Source: Odoribacteraceae bacterium
GTDB lineage: Bacteria > Bacteroidota > Bacteroidia > Bacteroidales > Marinifilaceae
DNA length: 13,617 nucleotides
Assembly (NCBI GenBank): GCA_031259905.1
Contig: JAIRKS010000169.1
Location: 1 to 13,617, forward strand
Direction: 5' to 3'
This document shows positions 1-5,601 of this stretch, in pieces; the stretch's first letter is position 1, and the number at the start of each line of letters is the position of its first letter. Both the position numbers and the translations under genes were made by a program. A model generated the notes under the pieces. It ran no database searches, was not told where the DNA came from, and worked only from the letters and a program-made list of their open reading frames with translations.

Positions 1-1
1 C

Positions 2-574
2 AACGGACACGACGAGCGGGACTTCACCGGGGAATGCCCGAAAGAAAAAGAATTCACCATCACCTACACCGGTACGCTCGCCGCCGACTACACGCTCTCC
101 GCCTTCATCGCCGCCGCACGCGCGTTGCTCGTCGACGCCCCCGCCCGCCTGCGCTTTGCCGGCAAGGTAGACCCGCTACACGCCAGCGAACTCGAAACGC
201 TCGCCGGGCACGTCGAGCTACACCCCTTCGTCCCGCACGCCACGGCCATCCGCTGGATGCGGCAATCCTCCGTGCTCTTGCTCGTCATCCCCGACGCGCC
301 CGGCAGCCGCGGAAACCTTCCCGGCAAACTATTCGAGTACATCGCCTCCGGCACGCCCGTCCTCTGCCTCGGCCCGCCGGACGGGGAAGCCGCACGCGTA
401 CTCCGCTCGTGCGAGGCGGGACAAACCTTCGACTACAACGACGAGGAAGGAATACGCGCCTTCCTGCAAACGTGCCGCGACACCCCCTCCGCCCCGCGAG
501 ACCCCTCCCGCGCGCGGGAATACTCCCGTCGTTCCCTCACCCGCGCGCTGGTCGCGATACTGGACGAGAAATGA
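2..574 (+). CDS. GT-B fold glycosyltransferase, C-terminal part (5' end outside window)
   Basis: The reading frame is open from the left edge to a TGA at 572-574, so only about 190 C-terminal residues are visible. The fragment reads FTITYTGTL near its start, which resembles the beta-strand-Gly-Thr opening of the nucleotide-sugar-binding half of GT4-type enzymes. Further on it has the segment LPGKLFEYIASGTPVL (about 317-364), matching the 'GK-hydrophobic-E-hydrophobic-GxP' donor-binding region of GT-B transferases. Family knowledge says such proteins move a sugar from an activated donor to a growing glycan at the cytoplasmic face of the inner membrane. Donor and acceptor cannot be told from the fragment. 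The stop overlaps the ATG of the epimerase-like gene by 4 bp (ATGA), so the two are translationally coupled and probably act on the same polysaccharide. Confidence 0.85.
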   Translation, partial: NGHDERDFTGECPKEKEFTITYTGTLAADYTLSAFIAAARALLVDAPARLRFAGKVDPLHASELETLAGHVELHPFVPHATAIRWMRQSSVLLLVIPDAPGSRGNLPGKLFEYIASGTPVLCLGPPDGEAARVLRSCEAGQTFDYNDEEGIRAFLQTCRDTPSAPRDPSRAREYSRRSLTRALVAILDEK

Positions 575-1575
575 ACGCCAGGAAAAGCCTCTTCATGGCA
601 CGGAAACTCCTCCGCGACCTCAACGCCAACCGTCGCCTAGAGGTAAACATGGACAACCCGCCGGGAAAGCTGGGCTACTACTACATCAAGTTCGAGGAAA
701 AACGATCGAAACTCAACCGCCTGATACACTCCCTCGACGAGGAAGGAATACCCCTGAACACGACGTACATCGACGTCACGCCGCCCCGCCTCCACTACTA
801 CCCCATCTCCATCGGGCAATACGGCCTGGCCCTCTTCCACACCTGGCTCGCGACGGGCGACACCGCCAAGCGGGAACATTTCCTGCGCGTCGCCAACTGG
901 TTCGCGCGAAACGCCCGCGAGGAAAAAGAACAGGGTGTCTACTGGCTCACCGACGTCCCGAAGCCGGAGTTCGGCGTCACCGCCCCCTGGAAATCCGCCT
1001 TCGTGCAGGGACGCGGCATCTCCATCCTCACGCGGGCATGGCAACTGACCGGCGACGATCGCTACCTGCACCTCGCCACCGGCGCCCTCCTCCCCTTCAC
1101 GAGAGACATCTCCGAGGGAGGCGTCTCCGTCGATCGCGCCGCCGGCGAGACGTTCTACGAGGAATACGTGGCCGCCGCCCCCACCCGCGTGCTCGACGGG
1201 CACGCCTTCTCGCTCTTCGGGTTGCTCGACTACACGCGCGCCGTCCCCGACGCCCTTCATCCCGCGGGACACCGCCTCGCGCGCCGCCTCTTCGACGAGG
1301 GCATCGAGGGCCTGGTTCGCCAGCTACCGCGCTTCGACCTCGGCTTCTGGCTACGCTTCAACCGCTGCGACCTCCCCGGATACCCCCAGGACGACCCCTG
1401 CACCATCGGGTACCTGCGCCTCGTCCGCCGGCAACTCCTCGTCCTCCATCGCGTCACCGGGCGAGAAGAACTCCTCCACTTCGCCCGCGCGTGCGAACGC
1501 CACGACGCGCTCCCGAACATCCTGAAGATGTACCGCCTCAAACTCCGAGCCCTGAAAAAGCTCGACCGGGTATGA
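571..1575 (+). CDS. D-glucuronyl C5-epimerase C-terminal domain family protein
   Basis: This protein has 334 residues. The start at 571 is chosen because it forms an ATGA overlap with the preceding stop; the same frame runs further upstream, but that extension is an arginine-rich shadow of the glycosyltransferase. Family hallmarks are visible: HYYPISIGQYGLALFHTWLATGD near residue 70-90 (a Gln-Tyr-Gly helix of an alpha/alpha barrel), W140 followed by QGRGISILTRAW, a YEEY motif at 196-199, and VLDGHAFSLFGLLDY from 207. These match the C-terminal catalytic domain of heparan/heparosan glucuronyl C5-epimerases, which invert C5 of glucuronate to iduronate within a polymer. There is no signal peptide. 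Together with the adjacent glycosyltransferase this suggests synthesis or tailoring of a uronate-containing surface polysaccharide. The exact substrate is unknown, and many bacterial members are untested. Confidence 0.8.
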   Translation: MNARKSLFMARKLLRDLNANRRLEVNMDNPPGKLGYYYIKFEEKRSKLNRLIHSLDEEGIPLNTTYIDVTPPRLHYYPISIGQYGLALFHTWLATGDTAKREHFLRVANWFARNAREEKEQGVYWLTDVPKPEFGVTAPWKSAFVQGRGISILTRAWQLTGDDRYLHLATGALLPFTRDISEGGVSVDRAAGETFYEEYVAAAPTRVLDGHAFSLFGLLDYTRAVPDALHPAGHRLARRLFDEGIEGLVRQLPRFDLGFWLRFNRCDLPGYPQDDPCTIGYLRLVRRQLLVLHRVTGREELLHFARACERHDALPNILKMYRLKLRALKKLDRV

Positions 1576-1657
1576 ACACCGCGGGATCCCGCCGGTGATC
1601 CCTCGCGGTAGACGCGGGCATCGAAACCCTGGGAGACATCCCGCCCGCTCGTACTCG

Positions 1658-1684
1658 CCGGGAAACATTGCATCCCGGGTTTTT
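1658..1684 (+). terminator. Rho-independent terminator of the glycosyltransferase-epimerase unit
   Basis: A perfect 6-bp stem CCGGGA (1658-1663) and TCCCGG (1673-1678) with a 9-nt loop is followed by a run of five T (1680-1684), 82 bp after the epimerase stop. This is the usual intrinsic-terminator layout. The distal part overlaps a possible promoter for the next gene. Confidence 0.55.
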
Positions 1685-1697
1685 CATGCTACCTTCG
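1668..1697 (+). promoter_or_regulatory. Possible Bacteroidota-type promoter for the repeat lipoprotein
   Basis: TTG at 1668-1670 and TACCTTCG at 1690-1697 are 19 bp apart. The second matches 7 of 8 positions of the -7 consensus TAnnTTTG. It would give a leader of roughly 45-50 nt before the ATG at 1750. The spacer contains ATCCCGGG, as does the spacer of the putative promoter at 3739-3769. It overlaps a terminator hairpin, so the call is weak. Confidence 0.3.
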
Positions 1698-1749
1698 GGG
1701 CGACAACTACCGGTAAACGAACCCGGCTAATATCTAAACACAAAGAGAC

Positions 1750-3351
1750 ATGAAAACCATCACCACCATCACGCTATGCCTCGCGGCGCTCGCGAGCTGC
1801 GTCCCGGGCGTCAACCCGGAGCGTGCGGTACTCTTCACGCTCGACGAGCACGAGGAGATCGCAAGAATAAACGACATCGAAATAGAAACCGGCCTCGAAT
1901 CCCTCGTGGACATGACGAGCACGGGCACCGGCGCCGGTCGCTTCGCGTGCGTCACGAAGGACACCCGCGACGAAACCTTCACCCTCGTCTTCAACGGCGA
2001 ACGCGTGGCCACGACGGACGACGAGATCACCATCTACTACCTGAACGTCCTCGAAAAAAACGGCTACGCCATCGAGTACGACCTGCAAAACGCGCGCTAC
2101 GCCAACGTCAGGGGAAAAGTCCACGGCCCCTACCCGCCGTACACCTCGCTCACGTTCGCCATGAACGAACGCGGCGGCAAGAGCCTCGACATGTTTCGCT
2201 ACTACAAGGACGGCAGCTACCACGTGTACCACCACGGCAAAAAAGAAGGCCCTTACGACAACACGCGCTTCCTCCTCCCGTGCCCGGGACAGTACGCCTA
2301 CGCTTACAGGAAAAACGACAAATGGTACGTCAACATCAACGGCACGAGGAGCAGGGCACACGACGACATCGGCAACCTGCACCTGGCCGCAAACGGGAAC
2401 TACATTTACAGCTACGAGGACAACGGGCAATGGCACGTCAACGTCAACGGCACGAAAAGCATGGCGCACGAAGACATCGGGGAGATGCGCGTGAACGGGA
2501 ACGGGCAATACATCTACGTCCACGGGGACTACCTGTCATCGCGCGTCAACATCAACGGCAAGAATAGCAAGAAACACGACGACATCAGGAGCGTGCGCCT
2601 GACCGGGAACGGGAAGTACGCCTTCGCGTACGAGGACGACGACGGCTGGCACGCCAACATCAACGGCAAGGAGAGCGCTCCACACGACGACGTCAGGAAC
2701 GTGCTCCTGGCCGGGAACGGGAACCACGCCTTCCTCTCCTACGACGACGGCGAGTGGCACGTCAACATCAACGGCAAGGAAAGCAGGCCATACGACGCGG
2801 TCGGATACCTCCGCCTCGACGAGCGCGGCAAACACGCGTACTGCTACAAGGAAAACGGGTTATGGAGCGTCAACATCAACGGCAAGGAAAGCAGGCCACA
2901 CGACGACGTCGAGAGCCTGCTCCTGGCCAGGGACGGGAAATACGCGTACACGTACGACGACGACGGGCAATGGTTCGTCAACATCAACGGCAAGGAAAGC
3001 AGGGCACGCGACGACGTCGAAAGCCTGATCCTGGTCGAGGACGGGAAGCACGCGTACGAGTACGAGGTGAACAACCTCGAGCGCGTCAACATCAACGGCA
3101 TGGTCTCCGGGCGCGACCTCCTGCCCGGCCTCTGGATCAACTACCGGGAGGAGCTGGTGCTCTACTCCGTCGACGGGGCACACTCGTTCCTCTCCACCCC
3201 CCGGCGCGACTACGTCGTGATCGACGGCAAGCAACACGGCCGCTCGCCGGCGCTCGGCGCGTGGTACGAGGAACGCGACAACACCTTCACGTGGTGTGCC
3301 ATCGAGGAGCGACAACTCGTGGCGTACCGCTACAAGTGCGGCAAGCGGTAA
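1750..3351 (+). CDS. Repeat lipoprotein with eight 36-residue VNING repeats (propeller-like)
   Basis: This protein has 533 residues. The N-terminus MKTITTITLCLAALASC is a lipoprotein signal with lipobox LASC and the lipidated Cys at 17, so the mature protein is membrane-anchored. From W192 there are eight repeats, each starting W/x-x-V-N-I-N-G, then K-E-S, a H-D-D-I/V turn, L-x-x-x-G-K-Y-A-Y and an acidic loop. The eight VNING-type codon runs start at 2329, 2437, 2545, 2653, 2761, 2869, 2977 and 3085, exactly 108 bp apart with no insertion or deletion. More degenerate units precede them (for example YHVYHHGKKEGPYD) and follow them (DYVVIDGKQHG). The pattern resembles the 'vvvdGkeg...spdgkrvaY' repeats of beta-propeller-like proteins, so a propeller or solenoid is inferred. 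No catalytic motif was seen and the function is unknown. It is probably monocistronic: a terminator precedes it and hairpins follow it. Confidence 0.85.
   Translation: MKTITTITLCLAALASCVPGVNPERAVLFTLDEHEEIARINDIEIETGLESLVDMTSTGTGAGRFACVTKDTRDETFTLVFNGERVATTDDEITIYYLNVLEKNGYAIEYDLQNARYANVRGKVHGPYPPYTSLTFAMNERGGKSLDMFRYYKDGSYHVYHHGKKEGPYDNTRFLLPCPGQYAYAYRKNDKWYVNINGTRSRAHDDIGNLHLAANGNYIYSYEDNGQWHVNVNGTKSMAHEDIGEMRVNGNGQYIYVHGDYLSSRVNINGKNSKKHDDIRSVRLTGNGKYAFAYEDDDGWHANINGKESAPHDDVRNVLLAGNGNHAFLSYDDGEWHVNINGKESRPYDAVGYLRLDERGKHAYCYKENGLWSVNINGKESRPHDDVESLLLARDGKYAYTYDDDGQWFVNINGKESRARDDVESLILVEDGKHAYEYEVNNLERVNINGMVSGRDLLPGLWINYREELVLYSVDGAHSFLSTPRRDYVVIDGKQHGRSPALGAWYEERDNTFTWCAIEERQLVAYRYKCGKR
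2323..3105 (+). repeat. Eight in-register 108-bp coding repeats
   Basis: The core string for V-N-I-N-G recurs eight times with a constant 108-bp period. The Lys-Glu-Ser-containing units at 2653-3020 are the most alike. The constant phase means copies could be gained or lost by recombination without a frameshift. Confidence 0.85.
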
Positions 3352-3377
3352 CGGCAACCGCGACGACGCGCCCCCGC

Positions 3378-3397
3378 CGCGGGGCAACGTCCCCGCG
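3378..3397 (+). terminator. GC-rich hairpin downstream of the repeat lipoprotein
   Basis: A perfect 7-bp stem CGCGGGG (3378-3384) and CCCCGCG (3391-3397) with a 6-nt loop lies 26 bp after the stop codon. There is no T-run, so it may be an RNA 3'-end stabiliser or part of the repeat tract rather than a true intrinsic terminator. Confidence 0.3.
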
Positions 3398-3406
3398 AAT
3401 GACAGC

Positions 3407-3475
3407 GAGATCGTCCCACACCGGGGCGATCTCGCCGCGTTTCCCGGCAGCCCGTCCCACGGTGGGGCGATCCTC
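3407..3475. repeat. Two degenerate units of the 41-bp palindromic repeat family
   Basis: Palindrome 1 is GAGATCGTCCC (3407-3417) pairing with GGGGCGATCTC (3423-3433), 11 bp with one G-T wobble. Palindrome 2 is CGTCCCAC (3453-3460) pairing with GTGGGGCG (3462-3469). The CGTCCC cores start at 3412 and 3453, exactly 41 bp apart, which is the period of the array at 12032-12421. The 13-mer CAGCCCGTCCCAC at 3448-3460 is identical to a segment of that array. Confidence 0.65.
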
Positions 3476-3582
3476 CCGAAAACTACAGGAAGATCTCCAG
3501 GGCTAACGCGCCTTCATGTTGCCGGGATTTTTCAAGAAATAACCGGTACCCGCCGCCGCGCGATTAACTGCCGGCGTTGCTT

Positions 3583-3660
3583 TGTCGGCCGCCGACAGAG
3601 CTTTGTCGGCCGCCGACATTCTGACATCGGCCGCCAACATTCTGACATCGGCCGCCGACA
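3583..3660. repeat. Four tandem 21-bp units centred on a CGGCCGCC palindrome
   Basis: The core CGGCCGCC starts at 3586, 3607, 3628 and 3649, exactly 21 bp apart. Units 1 and 2 contain the perfect 15-bp palindrome TGTCGGCCGCCGACA (3583-3597 and 3604-3618). Units 3 and 4 are variants with ACATCGGCC on the left arm. The linkers also repeat in pairs (GAGCT-type, then TTCTG-type). Tandem duplication of a two-helical-turn unit is clear; the function is unknown. Confidence 0.8.
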
Positions 3661-3738
3661 TTGGTCATATTGGCAGTCAACAGCGCGACATCGGGTAGCG
3701 ATCAAGGCGCGTTGCCCTGTTGACGGGAGGGAGAAAGG

Positions 3739-3769
3739 TTGTGAATCCCGGGGGATTCGTGTAAGTTCG
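3739..3769 (+). promoter_or_regulatory. Putative promoter with a palindrome in the spacer, upstream of the MutS-like gene
   Basis: TTG (3739-3741) and TAAGTTCG (3762-3769, 7 of 8 matches to TAnnTTTG) are 20 bp apart, about the spacing of Bacteroidota sigma-ABfr promoters. Between them lies the perfect inverted repeat GAATCCC-GG-GGGATTC (3743-3758), which could be an operator. It predicts transcription start about 10-15 nt before the ATG at 3790. Confidence 0.4.
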
Positions 3770-3789
3770 CGTGCAGTTAACAAAACGAT

Positions 3790-5583
3790 ATGCAGCCACG
3801 GGAAATCTATCAACAAGAACTTGACAACACGCGACGAGCGCTCGAAAGCGCGCGGGTGAAAAGAAACATCCTCACGGGGACAAAAATCGCGCTATTCATC
3901 GGCATGTTCCTCCTGCTCTACCTCTTCGCGCGGCACGAGGCGGCGGGATACGCGTGGGGAGCGTTCCTCGCGCTACTCCTCTTCGTCCAGGCCAACGTCA
4001 TCGAGAGCAAGCTACTCGCCCGCGTCGCGTTCCTCCGCGAACGCGGGAACATCGTCGAGGAAGAGATCGCCTACCTCGACGGGGACATCTCGCGGCTCGA
4101 TACCGGCGAGGAATTCCGCGACCAGCAACACCCCTGCTCCCACGACCTCGACCTGTTCGGCGAGGCATCCGTCTTCCAGTCGATCAACCGCGCCGTCACC
4201 CCCCACGGGAAAAAGATACTCGCCGCGTGGCTCTCCACGCAGACGCTCTCCGGCGAGGAGATCCGCGGCAGGCAAGAGGCGGCACGGGAAATGGCTGGAG
4301 ACCCCGCGCGAGGCATCGACTTCCGGGCCACCGGGCGCGCGCGATCGCTCGACACGCTCGCCGTCGAACACGCCGCGCGGTGGCAACACGAGAAAACCGG
4401 CTTCCCTCGGCGATGGATACCTTACATATACGCGCTCCCGGCGATCGTCCTCGCGGGCTGGTTGCTTTGCCTCGCCGGGCTTATCTCCTACGGCATCCCG
4501 CTCTCCGGGTCACTGCTCATGCTGCTGATCGTGGCCGCCCGCGGGAGAGAGATCAACCGGGCGCACGCGCGGCTGGACCTCTTCATCCGCTCGTTCGGCA
4601 CGCTCCACGAGCTGGTGCTGCTCCTGGCGCGGACGCGTCCGCTGGCGCGTCGCTCGCGGGAGCTGCACGACGCGCTGTTCGGCAAGGAACACGACGCCCG
4701 CGTCGCCTTCTCCGCACTCCACCGCGCGCTGCGGGGATTCGACCAGCGGGGGAACATCCTCGCGGCCTTCCTGCTGAACGGGCTATACATGAAAGACCTG
4801 CACTTGCTGCTCCGCCTCGCCAGGTGGCAGGAGGCACACGCCGCGTCGCTCCCCGCCTGGATCGACGCCATCGGGGAGATCGACGCGCTGGTAAGCCTCG
4901 CGAACCACGCGTTCAACCACCCGGCGTACGCGACGCCGGTCGCGCGGGAAGACGTCCTGATGGACGCCACGGCGCTGGGCCACCCGCTGATCCCCGATGC
5001 GCGACGGGTCACGAACGACTTCCACGTGGGCGACCTGCACGAGTTTTACATCATCACCGGGGCGAACATGGCGGGGAAGAGCACGTTCCTGCGCTCCGTC
5101 GGCGTGAGCCTCGCGATGGCGCACTGCGGGTGCGTCGTCTGCGCGACCTCCTTCGCGTTCCGTCCCACGCGCCTCTTCACGAGCATGCGCGCGACGGATA
5201 ACCTCGCCAGCGGCACCTCCTACTTCCACGCCGAGCTGCTCCGCCTGAAACAACTCGTCGAGAGGGCCAGGGGAGGGGAACGGCTCTTTATTATCCTCGA
5301 CGAGATATTGAAAGGGACGAACTCCGTCGATAAACTCAACGGGTCGCTGCGATTCCTCGACGGGCTGCGCGCGCTGCCGGTCGCCGGGATCATCGCCACG
5401 CACGACCTGAAGCTGGGAGATCTCGCCGCGCTTCACCCGCGCGTTTACCTCAATTACTGCTTCGAGATCTCGCACGAGGAGGACGAGATCATCTACGATT
5501 ACACGCTCCGCCCAGGGATCAGCCAGAACATGAACGCGTCGATCCTGCTGGAAAAAATGGGGCTGTGCCAACCGGTTGAATAA
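3790..5583 (+). CDS. Membrane-anchored MutS-like ATPase (MutS domain V)
   Basis: This protein has 597 residues, shorter than canonical MutS (about 850), and it lacks the N-terminal mismatch-binding domain. Two pairs of hydrophobic segments are visible: about residues 32-47 and 52-68, and about 213-236 and 239-250. The middle part is helical and MutS-core-like. The C-terminus carries the ABC-type ATPase: Walker A GANMAGKST at 424-432, the TSYFHAELLRLK segment typical of MutS domain V, and Walker B FIILDE with D504 and E505, then a THD motif (IATHDLKLG). All expected ATPase residues are present. Family knowledge: such membrane MutS relatives are common in Bacteroidota and their role is not established, so mismatch repair should not be assumed. 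It begins a probable operon with the GH31 enzyme 18 bp downstream. Confidence 0.85.
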   Translation: MQPREIYQQELDNTRRALESARVKRNILTGTKIALFIGMFLLLYLFARHEAAGYAWGAFLALLLFVQANVIESKLLARVAFLRERGNIVEEEIAYLDGDISRLDTGEEFRDQQHPCSHDLDLFGEASVFQSINRAVTPHGKKILAAWLSTQTLSGEEIRGRQEAAREMAGDPARGIDFRATGRARSLDTLAVEHAARWQHEKTGFPRRWIPYIYALPAIVLAGWLLCLAGLISYGIPLSGSLLMLLIVAARGREINRAHARLDLFIRSFGTLHELVLLLARTRPLARRSRELHDALFGKEHDARVAFSALHRALRGFDQRGNILAAFLLNGLYMKDLHLLLRLARWQEAHAASLPAWIDAIGEIDALVSLANHAFNHPAYATPVAREDVLMDATALGHPLIPDARRVTNDFHVGDLHEFYIITGANMAGKSTFLRSVGVSLAMAHCGCVVCATSFAFRPTRLFTSMRATDNLASGTSYFHAELLRLKQLVERARGGERLFIILDEILKGTNSVDKLNGSLRFLDGLRALPVAGIIATHDLKLGDLAALHPRVYLNYCFEISHEEDEIIYDYTLRPGISQNMNASILLEKMGLCQPVE

Positions 5584-5601
5584 CCTTCAATAACACACGA
5601 T

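Larger units (their letters stand above)
3352..3789. other. 438-bp gene-free region rich in inverted repeats
   Basis: No convincing gene was found here. From left to right it holds hairpin CGCGGGG/CCCCGCG (3378-3384 with 3391-3397); two palindromes spaced 41 bp apart (3407-3469); a four-unit 21-bp palindromic array (3583-3660); an 8-bp inverted repeat GTCAACAG/CTGTTGAC with a 33-bp spacer (3676-3683 with 3717-3724); and a putative promoter (3739-3769). An open frame spanning 3296-3859 overlaps both neighbouring genes out of frame and is not accepted. Confidence 0.7.

Noticed and set aside
34..570. N-terminal extension of the epimerase frame
   Set aside because: The stretch is Arg/Pro-rich shadow of the glycosyltransferase, which has clear family motifs in the other frame; the ATGA overlap at 571 is the natural start.
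1774..3387. Antisense open frames opposite the repeat lipoprotein (up to 249 residues)
   Set aside because: Val/Asp/Ala-rich mirror translations of the repeats, with no family resemblance.
3676..3724. Inverted repeat GTCAACAG/CTGTTGAC as a transposon end or attachment site
   Set aside because: Only 8 bp per arm with a 33-bp spacer, no target duplication and no recombinase gene nearby.
3296..3859. 187-residue plus-strand open frame containing FVGRRQS-type 7-residue repeats
   Set aside because: It starts inside the lipoprotein gene and ends inside the MutS-like gene in other frames. The 7-residue repeat is just the 21-bp palindromic array read in frame.
3790..5583. Canonical mismatch-repair MutS
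   Set aside because: Too short, no mismatch-binding domain, and membrane segments are present; only the core and ATPase domain V are MutS-like.
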